From the NCBI GenBank assembly GCA_944990035.1, contig CALYLX010000111.1:1349770-1413769 (forward strand): a stretch of 64,000 nt of DNA, in the 5' to 3' direction. Within the stretch, counting starts at the first letter, position 1; the number at the start of each line of letters is the position of its first letter. A program made the position numbers and the translations under genes. The notes beneath the pieces are model-generated. The model searched no databases and had not been told where the DNA came from. It saw nothing but the letters and a program-made list of their open reading frames with translations. Shown piece by piece: positions 31,083-44,532 of this stretch. Source of the DNA: Clitopilus passeckerianus. Taxonomy: Eukaryota; Basidiomycota; Agaricomycetes; Agaricales; Entolomataceae.

Positions 31083-34000
31083 TCATGTGGATGCTGGTGC
31101 CACCTCAGAGTCAGGGAATAACGCAGTGAAGACCTTGTTGTTAATCTGTCACCCCTTTGTCGCAGAAGGGCAAGGAATTACCCACCTCGTCTATAATTGT
31201 ATAAGCGATGTGTTGATTCAACCTTCGATTCTGAAGGACTGCGAAAATACGTCGTGCGCCCCGTCGCGCGTTGGATCGACCAATCATGTTGGCAGCAAGA
31301 TCTGGAGGGCAGTAAGAATATGAGCAATCAAGTTATTTTTACCCCACCTGGTATCAGAGATGAAAGCTTCCTGTTAGCTTCATCCCGAGTACGTAGTCGA
31401 TCCTCTGAACTACGCGGAATTATCGTGGATCGCAATTTGCCGCTTGGCCACAGAGAGTCCCGAAAAATGTTCAAAAAGGAGAGCAGGCGAGGCTCTTCAA
31501 GAAATGTCTTGACGTTTTCCCGGATTTTCCTGCAAATTTACTAAGCTCCGTTGAAGTAATGGAGGTGAGGGCATCGTTACCTCTCAACCGTTCCGCCCAA
31601 GACTTGCTGTAAGATGATGACTATCGCTTGTCTCCTGAGCCAATTATTCTTCTTATTGAGTTCGAATACGGCCAAGATCAGGTCGCAAATGGGTGCGGAG
31701 AACGTAGATGTGCTCGTCTCTCCGTCAATGAGCTTCAAGTCCCCAGAAATTCTGAGCAACGCTGTGTATGGCTCGTTCTTAACTGATGCGTTCAATGCCT
31801 GGGCGACTAGGTCCTCGTCATTGACACCGGATCCTACGATCCCGGCCAGTTCGGCGGCTTGTCTGGTGAGGCGCTGTATCATTACATCAAGCATGGAAGG
31901 GCCAAAGAACATATCGTCGATGCTTTCTGTGACAGATCGGTAGACCGTCCGAACTAGGTCTGAACCTGAGAAGTTTGATGAGGCTTTTGTGACCTGGGAT
32001 TCAGAGGCCACGAAGGGTGAATCTCGTGAGAGGAACGTTCGTAGTTCATCACTCTCGCAAGCCGCAGGGATGGCAACTACACTCTAGTTATGGATGAGTA
32101 TGGGCTTGATGATGGCTTGAGTAGACCCACCTGCAGATACTTCTCGAGCCCCGTTTTCCGGTTGTCGAGGAAGCTACCAGAAAGGGAAGTAACTAGTCTT
32201 TTGCCAGGAAAATCGAGGTTCTTGACGAGAACATATCGTTCTCTAAGCTTGTTGTGTAGGCTCAAAAATTCGTTGTATCTTCTGGCCACTACCCAACCAG
32301 AAGCATTGCTCCCGTCGGTAGCTAGTTGCTGGATCTCGACGAGGTAGCGTACAACCGACTTCCCATCTTCTTCACCGACGGTCGAACTGACGATAGACAC
32401 CTTCGTCCGGTCAGAATACAAGCGGTTTGCTGATTCCTGCTGTTCGTACTGTTGCTTTTGAAACCTAAGTTCCCGTAAATTCCGACTCATAGCAGATTTA
32501 GATTTGATGAGAAGTTTGTGTTCTTGTGTATCCCCAGTCAGCTCAGCTTTCTTGATTAAGCTATCGAGCATGATGTCCTGTGCTTCCAGGCTGGCAATCT
32601 TGTCGGAAAGGCGAGCAATCTCGTAGGATAGCTGAAGATCACCGGGTCCTGCTGGCTGGAACGGCCGAGCAAGTTCTTCAGAGGTGTTGCTGTCACCATG
32701 ATCAAGCTCGAGATCATCATCGGGATCCTCTTCCGCGTCATCGTCGAATATTGCACGCCTACTACTCCTCTCGCCGCTGTTTTGAGGTGATATTCCTAAT
32801 GGGCGCGGGGGAGGGCGAGTTCGGCTACGTTTGGAACTGCTACTCTCGGTTTGCTCTTGATCCAGAGCCATTATATCGGTCAGAGCAGCTTTGATGGCTT
32901 CCATTCTTCGCTCTTCTTCGCGCTGCTGCTGGTCTTCGGGGTCATTGAACAGGGGTGCGCGTGCTGTATCTGAGTTGACGTCTGCGACAGGTGACATGAG
33001 GACTTCAATATTGGAGGGCAGTGGCTTTTCAGTGATAGGTAACGAAGAAGTGGATCCCACAGAGCGGCCCGAACTCGAGCTTGCGGTTCGTTGTACTCCG
33101 GTAGGATCTCTCCACATCCTGGGTTGACTATGGATGCCTTTCGAGCTTTGTGGCTCGGTTGGACTATCAGCCTTATGCTCTTCTCGGATGGTGGCCAACG
33201 AGGCGCTGGCGGAGTAATTGCTAGAATCCGTATCGCCCACAGCTCGAAACCATAGTTCTGATTGCTGAAAGCCATCAAAATCCTGCTCCATGTTGCGCTC
33301 GACCTGCCGCTGAGAAAGCAAAACGCATCGCCGGACCTTTCGTTGGGCAGAATGTGAAAGGGTTTCCTCGCTTTCACAGAACTGCCGGATGGTGGTGATG
33401 TACTTCTGGGGTATTGAAGAGAGTAGTGGGTGTGGAGCGCCCAGGAAGTAGAGATCGTTGATCATGCGAATATCCTCTTTGACTGTGGCAGACAAGTTGC
33501 TCGCGTCTTGTAAGCTACTTGATTCGTCTGGCGAGTCGTCTGATTCAACGGACTCTAATGGATTCTTGAAGCTTTCCACCGTCAGCCAGAACTGAACAAG
33601 GAGGGAACGGTTGCGACGGTCCATAAACTCCATGAAGTAAGAGAGGGAACTTGGATTTGAGAGAATGTCTCGCAGGGTTAAGCCGGTTTTTTGCCCGATG
33701 TCAGTCATCGTTGACTGGCGCTATGTAAGGCATAAGGGAATTGTGTAAAAATGGGAGGTCAAAAGGAAGCTCACTCGGTCATGGCTGTCGTCTCCTCCGA
33801 GCTCGATGATGCGTTGTTCCACCTTGCGTTTTGCTGTATACAGCCTGTCCAGGAAGGCAACTACGTCCTCTGTCTTCTCTCCGTTAATCCAGTCTTCCTT
33901 GTCGTGATTGGCTATAGAACATTCAAAACCAAATTTCGCATCAAAACTGGACAACTCACCAAGAAGCAGCCTCGTCCGCCTGATTTCCCCTGCAACGTCG

Positions 34001-35200
34001 TTCTTCAATCGTCGGGCATCCAGCAGCGATGAACACCTATTTATACTGCGAAGGAAAGACTCGAATTGACGGGCGTCTGTCCGAATGGTGATCAGCTCAG
34101 TAGTAGCAGGCCCCGTGGTCGCCATCCTTGCGTGAGCTCGAGGTGATTGTGCTTCCAGGACGTTGCGCACTCGAGTTATCAATTTCCTGAGGAATGTGGT
34201 CAGTCAAATGAGAGAGGCAAAGGAAGGTTGATACCCACTGCTGGTGGATTGCTGCACCTGCCTATCAGAATTGTCAGAAGAGAGGTTCCGAATGCCTGAG
34301 TCTGAGGCGTACCAGACGGTCAACATGTTGATTCCAAAAGTCTGGGTCTGCAACCATCTCCATTACTGGTTGCAAGACCGTACATACTAATATCTCGCGT
34401 ACCACAACCTTGAAAGCCGCGCTGTTGCCTTCCGCATCCGGTAGAATGTGTGGCAGGGCTCTGTCCACTAGTTGTCGGAGATGTATTTCTTCTGTTTGCT
34501 TCGTGAAGGTAGTTGATAGGTTTTCGATGGCCGGATGAAGCTTTGCATTTCCTTTTCCTATATATCGGCTCGCGAGAAGTAGATCCAGTTCGTCAGACTG
34601 CGTCAATTTGCGTTCAAGGCCAGCACCACGGAGTGCGACTTCGGATTGCCGGAATTGCTCAACATGAGCTGTGACCTTGGGTAGGATCCGCTTGACTATG
34701 AGTGCAGCGATATCAATTCCCTCCGCTTTGTCTAGAAGGCGCTTGACACCGTCGTGAAGTACTGAGGAGACTGCCAGAGGAAATGTGGGGGATGACGATA
34801 TATCTTTGTACCATGTTAGAACAAAATCCCGCACAACCATAATCATGACATCGTTAATTGCAGTCGATAGAAGGGGGGCATCCGGCAATAAAGGTGGGAA
34901 TGATTGGGGTGCGTTCTGAGACCATTGTGATCGTGTGAGCACGGCTTGCCATGCAGCTGGGGTTGAGAACGCGAATGGACGAGTGGCCCGCTTTAGTGCA
35001 TTTGTTTTCCGTGTTTTTTTGTCCGTGGCATGTGCCAGAAATAAGAAAGATCCCACAAATGCGAGTCCAATGAGAAGAATGAGGAGAGGCGATAGCAGAA
35101 CCAGAAGGACCGGCGACGAGATAATGCGGAAAACAACGGGGAAGACGACGGCAGTGAGAGCAACGACAATCACAGAGGAGGCATTGACTGCGTTGGTCAT
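31083..35200 (-). CDS. Mdm1/SNX13-type sorting nexin (TM-PXA-RGS-PX-Nexin_C)
   Basis: Nine exons (34313-35200, 34239-34261, 33960-34186, 33775-33911, 32131-33720, 31581-32083, 31348-31529, 31186-31301, 31083-31133) give 1,238 residues. Start: first ATG of the frame (MTNAVNASS). Order: two hydrophobic N-terminal segments; PXA domain (about 95-290); RGS-like domain (LRDILSNPSSLSYFMEFMD); acidic linker; PX domain with WVVARRYNEFLSLHNKLRER and KNLDFPGKRL; Nexin_C (LRDSLWPSGKL-like; NMIGRSNARRGARR). In yeast Mdm1 tethers ER to vacuole and lipid droplets at contact sites; this homologue likely does the same. The 23-nt second exon and the C-terminal exons are supported by family conservation across each junction. 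Confidence 0.93.
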
Positions 35201-35420
35201 TGTCGTGAGCGACGAGCCGGGGTCATTGGACAACGTCAAGAATCAGACCACCGTGACCGTTGTCGTTTTAGAATCCGTTAATGCGTCTCTGGCATCCCGA
35301 AGGGGATACCAGGGCCGTGTTAACCGGACGCACCCAGCAATTCTGCCTGACAGTCATTTGCTGACACTTGCCTGCTCGGAACGTTGACTTTTGCCTGCAG
35401 GCTCTCAGACAGTAGCGACA

Positions 35421-37089
35421 ATGGCAGCGGCAGCAACGTCAGTACCTATCTCGACGGGAGAAGGGTTTGTGTGCGGTGGAATTGCAGCATGTATCGCGGT
35501 ACGTGTACACTCGAGAGCGGCAGTGACCAAGTTCGACCTGGCTTGCCTACCCCAGAATTTCCATCTCAGAACTGAACACAACTGCATCTATCTAGGTCAC
35601 AGTTTCTAACCCTTTCGAAGTTGCCAAAACACGTCTGCAGCTGCAAGGAGAGCTTGCAAAAGGCGGAGGAGTCAAGGTGTATAACAATGCCGTCGACGTC
35701 CTGACAAAAACCTTGAGGAACGAGGGTATAAAAGGCATCCAACGTGGTCTTACCCCAGCAGTGAGTCTAATCCAATTCTCGCTTGGTCTGAGAGTTCTTC
35801 GATGCTGACTATGATCTTTGCGCTCAGTACGCGTACCAAGTACGTTCTCTATACCAATGCCCATGATCTTATGAGGCACATTCAACCTAATATCCCCTCT
35901 GTTTACTCTCAGATACTTCTAAATGGCTCGCGTCTAGGTAGGATGCTATCTTCTGAAATGTATCTTCCACAGAACTGAAAATTTGTTGAATAGGATTCTA
36001 CGAGCCTTTCCGGCATGGGATAAACTCTCTCTTCGGATTTTCGGCCGAGCAACAAGTACCATTCACGTCTGTTCTTGCAGGCGCAACGAGCGGTGCTGTC
36101 GGAGGTGCGCCTCCATTTTTTCATGATTCTCAGGGGATTTTTTTCTGAATTATGGGGGTTTAGCGTCCTTGGGAAATCCCCTTTTCTTGATCAAGGCGAG
36201 AATGCAGGTACGTCATCCAACTCTCCTTCATTTGACCACATCACTTATTGCCGCTGGCATGTCTTTAGGCATACTCGCCTGCTCTGCCTGTAGGGGCACA
36301 GCACCATTATAAAAACTCCTTCGATGCCCTGAGGACAATCTTTCGTGCCGAGGGTTTCCGTGGGCTTGTGCGAGGAATAGATGCCGCTATTCTGCGGACA
36401 TCAATGGGTTCCTCGGTAAGCTACAAACTTGTCGGATCTGAGAGTAGGATTCTGAATCCCGGCGCCTAGGTTCAACTGCCAAGTTACAATTGGACGAAGA
36501 CCCAGCTCGTGAAGCACAACGTTCTGCCTGCTGACAGCCCTTGGACCTTCCTCGTCAGCAGCTCCATCTCTGGTGCATGTGTGGTATGTTCGTCTCCGCT
36601 CCCTGAGTGCGTTCAATGTCTCATTATCTTTTTAACAAGTGCCTTGCGATGCAACCTGCAGATACTGTCAGCCAACATTCTCCGTTTTAAGAGGTCTTGT
36701 TATTCACGCTTTTTTTTGCAGGCTCTGACACGGATGTATAACCAACCTACTGTCAAAATGCCTGATGGTAAACTACGCGGGACGCTCTATAAAAATCCGA
36801 TAGACTGTCTATGGAAGACGTTCAAAGCTGAGGGTGTTCGTGGTTGGTACAAGGGTGAGAAACTGGGAGGGCTACTTCATTGACTTTACGGAACTCATAA
36901 ATCATGCAGGATCAACCGCTCATTTCATGAGGATTGCACCACATACGTAAGCCAAAGGATATTATTCCTCGAAAACTAGCTTCTTACATGCTTCCTTCTA
37001 GAATAATTACCTTGACTATGAACGACATTATTCTTGGGCTTTACAAAGACTACAAGAAGTCACGGTTACCTGGTACCGACGACCCATAA
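35421..37089 (+). CDS. mitochondrial carrier, Oac1 / SLC25A34-35 type
   Basis: Twelve exons give 326 residues, the usual carrier length. Exon 3 is only 12 nt (35828-35839), exon 4 25 nt and exon 9 27 nt; all phases agree. Three repeats of two helices each are seen, with signatures NPFEVAKTRLQLQ, GNPLFLIKARMQ and MQPADTALTRMYNQ. In yeast Oac1 imports oxaloacetate, sulfate and isopropylmalate. The match GASLGNPLFLIKARMQAYSP and GIDAAILRTSMGSSVQLPSY is closest to this branch by recall; substrate is inferred. It starts 220 bp from the divergent Mdm1-type gene. Confidence 0.88.
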
Positions 37090-37401
37090 TTAACATACTT
37101 GGTTGTTTCTTTGTATTGGGCTTCTCTAGAATAGCATAGAGGACATTTTAACCACGCTTAATCTAACTATACCTACCGACGATAGGCAATATATTGCTCT
37201 TTTGGATGACATGAAGCTCTTGATAAGATGAGGACCAAAACTTCATGATATTTCTTATGTACACCGAACCCAGGAATAAATACAAAGGAGCTTTGTAGAA
37301 GGAAGGTGTCGAAAAAGGAACGAGACAATGAAGGGATTGTGCAAGCAATAGGTTTATAAACAAATCTAATAACCCCGTGGGCTGCCTCCTTGGAAGAGAA
37401 A

Positions 37402-39162
<1,761 letters not shown>

Positions 39163-40166
39163 CCTGGGTGAGTGAGGTGGCGGCTAACGACCAGGGAATT
39201 GTTGAATGAACTAGTGCTTCCATTTTATATGTCGAAGGGCAATGAGACAATGATCGGATACGCCAAGTGTGGAACCATAAACTTGGTAATTTTAGAAGAG
39301 CATATGGTCCCGCCAAAGACCACACTTCAGCTGAGCTGCTGTACCATGCAGTCCGCCCTCAATGTGGTTCTCTTCGCCGTTAAAGTGGCTAAAGCCTTTA
39401 CCGCAACGTTGTTCCAAAGTAGTCAAGAAAGAAAAACAGGAAGCGGAAGAGACAAGGTCCTCGTATGAAGGATTCGCCTGATTTACCCCGCATCGCGACA
39501 GGATCTCCACAAAATTAGCAACCTATCACCGGAAACCCTGACTTCTAGCTGGCTACATGTGAAAGCTATCCTCGAATAGGAATATAGGCTATTTAGCTTT
39601 TGCGTGAGTCGCTGAGCTCAAGCCAAGATCCCAGCCAACCCAGAGAAGCCAAGGATGGTCATCTCAGGCGGATTGCCCAGCCCGCCCGCTGGACGTGGTT
39701 GATTCAAAATGCTAGACAGAAAGTTGCTGTTTCAAAGGTCCGTCCATAGCAATCGGGACAGTAGTTTACATTGGTAGCCCTGCTGACTGCGTTCTGTGCG
39801 TTGTCTCGGGAGTTTGGTCTCGTCTCACTCAAGAAAGTGGCTGTGATTCCGAATTTTGACCAACTAGCAGGCTGCCGACCGTCCTCCGCCACAGCGTCGC
39901 TTGAAGTGTACCGCCTTGCTCGTGCTTGAGACGACTGGCACGGCAAAAGATGGCCACATCGAGAGCGGAGACACAGCAAACGTTTGCTACTGTCGTCACT
40001 GTATTCTGGAAACGCCGCAACATTCACAGCCATCGCGCCCAGTGACATCGTCCTTGCTACAATCGTTCGCTATTTCCGGCAAACACCGGTGCCGATCTCG
40101 TAAAGTACATATACCTGCTCGCATCCAAGCAACGTTCCTCTCCCTCTCATCCTCTAAAATCACGCC
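39163..40166. other. shared upstream region of EXG1 and UAP1
   Basis: 1,004 bp between two divergent start codons. Small frames occur on both strands but none has splice or family support. No repeat or RNA gene was recognised. Confidence 0.6.
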
Positions 40167-41702
40167 ATGTCTATCGAGACCGTAAAATCGCGCTATGAAT
40201 TTGCTGGCCAGGATCACCTCTTCAAGTTCTGGTCGACATTGAACGAGGTTGAACGTACAGCTCTCCTGGCCCAGCTTGAAGCTTTGGACATCGAACGCGT
40301 TAATCGCATATACAAGAAGGCCGTCAGCAGCGAAGCAGAAGCTGCGAGTCCTTCATCCGCAGCCGAAGCTATCGAACCAATACCGTCCAGTGCTTCTGAG
40401 TCTGTTGGATCCTCCAAGGATGCTGAGTGGTACAAGACTGGCCTCGAGGCCATTTCACGTGGCGAGGTTGCGGTCCTCCTCATGGCTGGCGGTCAAGGAA
40501 CCAGGCTAGGCAGCAGCGCACCAAAGGGCTGCTACGATATTGGTCTGCCGTCGCACAAAACTCTCTTCCAATATCAGGCTGAGCGCATTGCACGTCTGCA
40601 AACACTTGCCGAGCAACAATTCAACAAGGAGGCAGGCACCGTCGCTATCCCTTGGTATGTCATGACGAGTGGACCAACTCGCCGTGACACGGAACACTTC
40701 TTCAGGAGCAACTCGTATTTCGGCCTCAATCCCAAAAACGTAATTCTATTCGAACAAGGTAAGCGATCAACGTGTGTTTCATCTAATCTCGGTTCGTATT
40801 AATTCGTATTCTTACTAGGTACATTGCCATGCCTTACGATGGAGGGCAAGGTGTTACTCGAAAGCCCATACCGTGTCGCTGTCGCCCCCGATGGCAATGG
40901 TGGTCTTTATGCTGCCACTCGCTCACCAATCGCCCCCGAAGACAAGACGCGTACCGTCCTGTCTGATCTTGACAGCCGAAAGATACTTTACGTACACGCG
41001 TACTGTGTCGACAACTGTCTTGTTCGTGTCGCCGATCCCGTGTTCCTCGGCTACAGCATCCAGAAGCAGGCCGATTGCGCTGCCAAGGTGGTCCCTAAGA
41101 AGTACCCGACCGAATCCGTTGGTGTTGTTGGTCGTCGTGGGAACAAGTTCAGCGTCGTGGAATACTCTGAAATCTCGAAAGAGCAGGCAGAGCGACGCGA
41201 CGCAAATGGGGAACTCAGCTTCCGTGCAGCCAACATTGTCAATCACTTCTACACAACCGATTTCTTACACCAAGTCGAGAAGTTCGAGGAGGAACTTGCC
41301 TTCCACATTGCTCGCAAGAAGATTCCTCACGTCGATTTGGAATCCGGAGAGTCCGTTAAGCCTTCAAAACCCAACGGCATGAAGCTTGAGATGTTCGTCT
41401 TCGACGTCTTCCCGTTCACTGAGCGTTTTGCCGTTCTTGAAGTCCAGCGCGAAGAGGAGTTCAGCCCTCTGAAGAATGCTCCTGGTACTGGCTCTGACGA
41501 TCCAGGAACCAGCCGTCGCGACCTTCTTGCCCAGCATAGGCGATTTTTGGAACAGGCTGGTGCCAAGGTTGGCAAGGATGTCGAGATTGAAATCTCCCCC
41601 TTGCTAAGCTACGCTGGAGAGGGGCTTGAAAGTGTTAAGGGCAAGACCTTCACCGGGTCGGGTATTGTCAGCAACCTCGAGGAGCTTGACGTTCTTGCCT
41701 AG
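40167..41702 (+). CDS. UAP1: UDP-N-acetylglucosamine pyrophosphorylase
   Basis: Two exons, 40167-40758 and 40819-41702, give 491 residues. The enzyme joins UTP and GlcNAc-1-phosphate to UDP-GlcNAc, the donor for chitin, N-glycans and GPI anchors. The nucleotide-binding signature is MAGGQGTRLGSSAPKGCYDIG (loop about 108-115). Further family marks are PWYVMTSGPT, APDGNGGLYAAT, the LYVHAYCVDNCLVRVADPVF stretch, and EMFVFDVFPF. It is a cytosolic enzyme of usual length and no key residue is missing. The ATG at 40167 starts the conserved N-terminal helix. Confidence 0.95.
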
Positions 41703-41929
41703 ACTACTTGCTTATTGGCCACCGATGGCTATGGACCCATTCCTACCTTTACGCTTTCATGATATCAAGGACTCGATGTGATACCAGATTCTCAACCTAA
41801 TGCATGTTTTTTTGGATACATACCTATCAATCCAACAATCGGAACTTATGATTAGCTCAGAGTAATGCGCAGCGCTGTTAAATGATGCTTCATTCGTATT
41901 GTAGTTGCAGAAGACATCGATAGCAACTA

Positions 41930-44026
41930 TCAACCAGTAGGTCCATCGGGCTGAGGTTTAGGTTGTTGCTGAAGCTTCAGCCCTCTCGGTGTCTTCTTCT
42001 CCAGTTCTTCTCGAAGGGAAGCAAACAGCCGCTGCGTACGTTCCGCATTTGGCTTTTGTATGATCTATATGTTGTCAGCTTGAGAGCAAAAACCACAATG
42101 GACAGGATACGGTACCTCTTTACAGCACGCTATTAGTTTGTCGATAAGAATTGTCTGCCCTTCGTGGGCCTCTTTCAGGTCTCGTTTGAGTTGTATTGTC
42201 TACGGATGACAATCAGTCTCAACAAAGCTGGCAGGAGTCAACGAAGATCACATACCTCCTCCTCCAGTTTACCTGAGCGACTCTTCTCAGTCTCTGAGAG
42301 TTGTTTCTGCTCCGCTGCCCTTGCTCGAGAAAGGAGGACTTCCAATTCCTTGGACCGGATAACGCATTCGAAATGTCGTTCTCGGAGCTCGTACTGCCGG
42401 AGGACTTCCTTCAGCCGTTCCCGTACCCTGAAGAGTCAAGTTTAGGAAGCTGGCAGAAATCAAATACGAAACAAGCGCACACTCCGTCAAAGATCTCTTC
42501 CAAGCTTCGTCTAGCTCTGCATGGGGGGTGATCAGCTTGAAATGACGAAAACGGAAGGTGCACGGAATTACTCTGAAGGATCGTCAATCCAGTTCTTCAC
42601 GAGCCTCTCGCGCTGAGGTGCAACGTATTCCTCCTGAATGATGTATGAGTATATGTTGCGGCTGGCAGAATGGTGCGAAGGTCATAGCAAATAAGACTCA
42701 CCCAAGGTTCGGCTCCAACTGGATCGGTCAAATCCATCATCTCAACTGCTAGAATCTCGTCTCCGTCCTCGATTCCAGCCTCTTCAGGGGTCTGGTCCGC
42801 ATCCACATTCCTCCCATTGTGTGTGAAAATGAACCGCATTGGTATGGGTCCGTCAGCAGAACTCTTTCCCTTATTACCGTCCGCCTTTGGGGGGCCTCCA
42901 TCCGTCTCTACATTGACACTCCCCTTCTTCCCAAGTGGCCTCTCCATCCTCTCTGTCCATGCGGTGAATAAGCGAGAAAGCTTGGTCTTCCGAGATATCT
43001 TAAAGAAGAGCTCAGCACGATAACGGCAGATAACTTTGATGACGATGTCAGGCATTTCGCGGTACTTGAGATCTTGCATTTTAGCTTTCTCGGCGCGTTT
43101 TGCGAGATCGTTCTTCATTTGAGACAGCTGCTGGCAAATAATTAGCTTCCGGTTGAATGTATATATCAGAGTTTGAATTGCCTCGTCTTGAGCCTCCTCC
43201 ACGCTTTGCGCTAGCCGTTTGCTATCTTCCTGAGAGATTTATGAGGAACAACGAGGGACATGAGCTCGGGCCATCGCGACGTACCCGCAACCGCTTGTTA
43301 TCCTAGAACGGGACGTATAAATACTTGCTTGCAGATCGTATGATGTAGAGACATACTTTCTGAAGCTCCCTGGCAAGGTTCTCCATCTTTGTCTTTGTCT
43401 GGTTGGCCTTCGTGAGTTGGCCCTTCGCTTGAAAGGCATTGGGATTCGATTAAGGTCGCAGGATGAATGAAGGCCGCAAGTTACCTGCATCCTTGTCTTT
43501 CACTAGCTTCTGCTTCTCCTTTGAGTGATCTCGTTCCAGACGTTTGAGTTCGGCAAACTGTGGGCACACAGTGCAAGTTGAGGAGATGTATGGTTCGGTC
43601 TCGACTCAGCCACTCACCAACTCAATGTATTTGCCGTGGATGGCTTTCTCTTCCATTCCCCGGACAGCGTTCTGAGCTTCCTCCGCTGTATAGTGTACAC
43701 CTGTAAGAAAAATGAATGGGCGACGTGAGCACCCAGGACATACCAAATCTACGTTCCTCCTCCTCTTCCAAGATTTCCTCCTCCTCCAAGGCAGCAATCC
43801 TGTTCTTCAGGCTTTCATACATAGTGACGGGATCTATCGGTACTTCGTTCTTCTTCTTTCCTTTCTGTGCCGCGTGTCCATTGGATGGGTGGGGATGATT
43901 ATGTGGGGGATTCGGCCTGGCTCCTGGAGGAACTGGAGGTGCAGTGACCGGCGCTGGCGGAGTAGGTCCCGTAGGTGGTGGTCTGACAGCCTTTGCCTGA
44001 GCATTCTGAGGATGTACACCGTTCAT
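41930..44026 (-). CDS. taxilin-like coiled-coil protein with an internal SUMO-like domain
   Basis: Twelve exons give 496 residues with phases kept throughout. Order: Pro-rich N-terminus; acidic helix (RIAALEEEEILEEEEERRF); taxilin-like coiled coil (FAELKRLERDHSKEKQKL, TKMENLARELQKDNKRLRED); a ubiquitin/SUMO-like (Rad60-SLD type) fold (VIKVICRYRAELFFKISRKT, FIFTHNGRNVDADQTPEEAG, EDGDEILAVEMMDLT); then coiled coil again (RERLKEVLRQYELRERHFE). Exon 5 is 18 nt. The intron at 43128-43181 is called with a weak GC donor; reading through would add 18 in-frame, hydrophobic residues. Taxilins bind syntaxins and nascent chains; no C-terminal di-Gly for conjugation is present. Two separate genes are unlikely because single-copy splice phases link all parts. 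Confidence 0.85.
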
Positions 44027-44532
44027 TCGTTTGACCGTACTGCGATGGAAGTGGCAGTCTTGGTGTAATGTAATGTGACTTTCGGCGGCGGGAAAAAAAC
44101 CGGCAACACGTTACACGGAGAAAGGTAGATATTCGTCCACAAGCAACCTTTGTTCCTTATACTGTCTGCCTCATGACAGCCATCGTGCTTGGTGACCCAC
44201 ACCGAATATTTAGCGAATAAAAGATTCATTGGCAATGTAGCGATGGGTAAATTACATCAGGACGAAAGGCTATAGAACGAACGATTCATTTCAACAAAGT
44301 CTGGAAGGATAACAAAAGTATTATGGGCGCTAAAGGGTCGTAAAGCATTGACTCTCGTCATCGTCGTGGACAGCCCACTCGCTACTACAGGCAGCCATGA
44401 TGGTGATCATCAGACCCTCCCAATTTTATGCTCAAGCACGTGACTAACGCGGACAACGTGACTTGACGCGCTCATTCTGTTTGGTGGCTTGTCTCCATTT
44501 GGTGGACTCACTCCCTCCTCGAGGCTCCCAGC
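44027..44532. promoter_or_regulatory. upstream region of the BRCA2-like gene with cell-cycle boxes
   Basis: 506 bp between divergent genes. CACGTG lies at 44437-44442 and ACGCG at 44447-44451 and 44466-44470, within 100 bp of the BRCA2-like ATG. ACGCG is the core of the MluI cell-cycle box bound by MBF in fungi, which drives G1/S expression of DNA-repair genes. The sites are seen; use is inferred. Confidence 0.4.

Noticed and set aside
31066..31613. Plus-strand open frames that looked like a gene after TRM6
   Set aside because: The minus strand here encodes the Nexin_C end of the Mdm1-type gene with good splice sites and conserved motifs; the plus frames are shadows with stops and no continuity.
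35200..35239. Longer N-terminus of the Mdm1-type protein
   Set aside because: The frame opens with TTG; the first ATG (35200) gives a normal membrane-anchored start.
39704..40048. Small minus-strand frame between EXG1 and UAP1
   Set aside because: No recognisable domain, no splice support, and it sits in the presumed shared promoter.
43128..43181. Reading through this stretch of the taxilin-like gene as coding
   Set aside because: It is open in frame, but AT-rich with a branch-like CTAAT and would insert a hydrophobic stretch in a coiled coil. I prefer a GC-AG intron, with moderate confidence.
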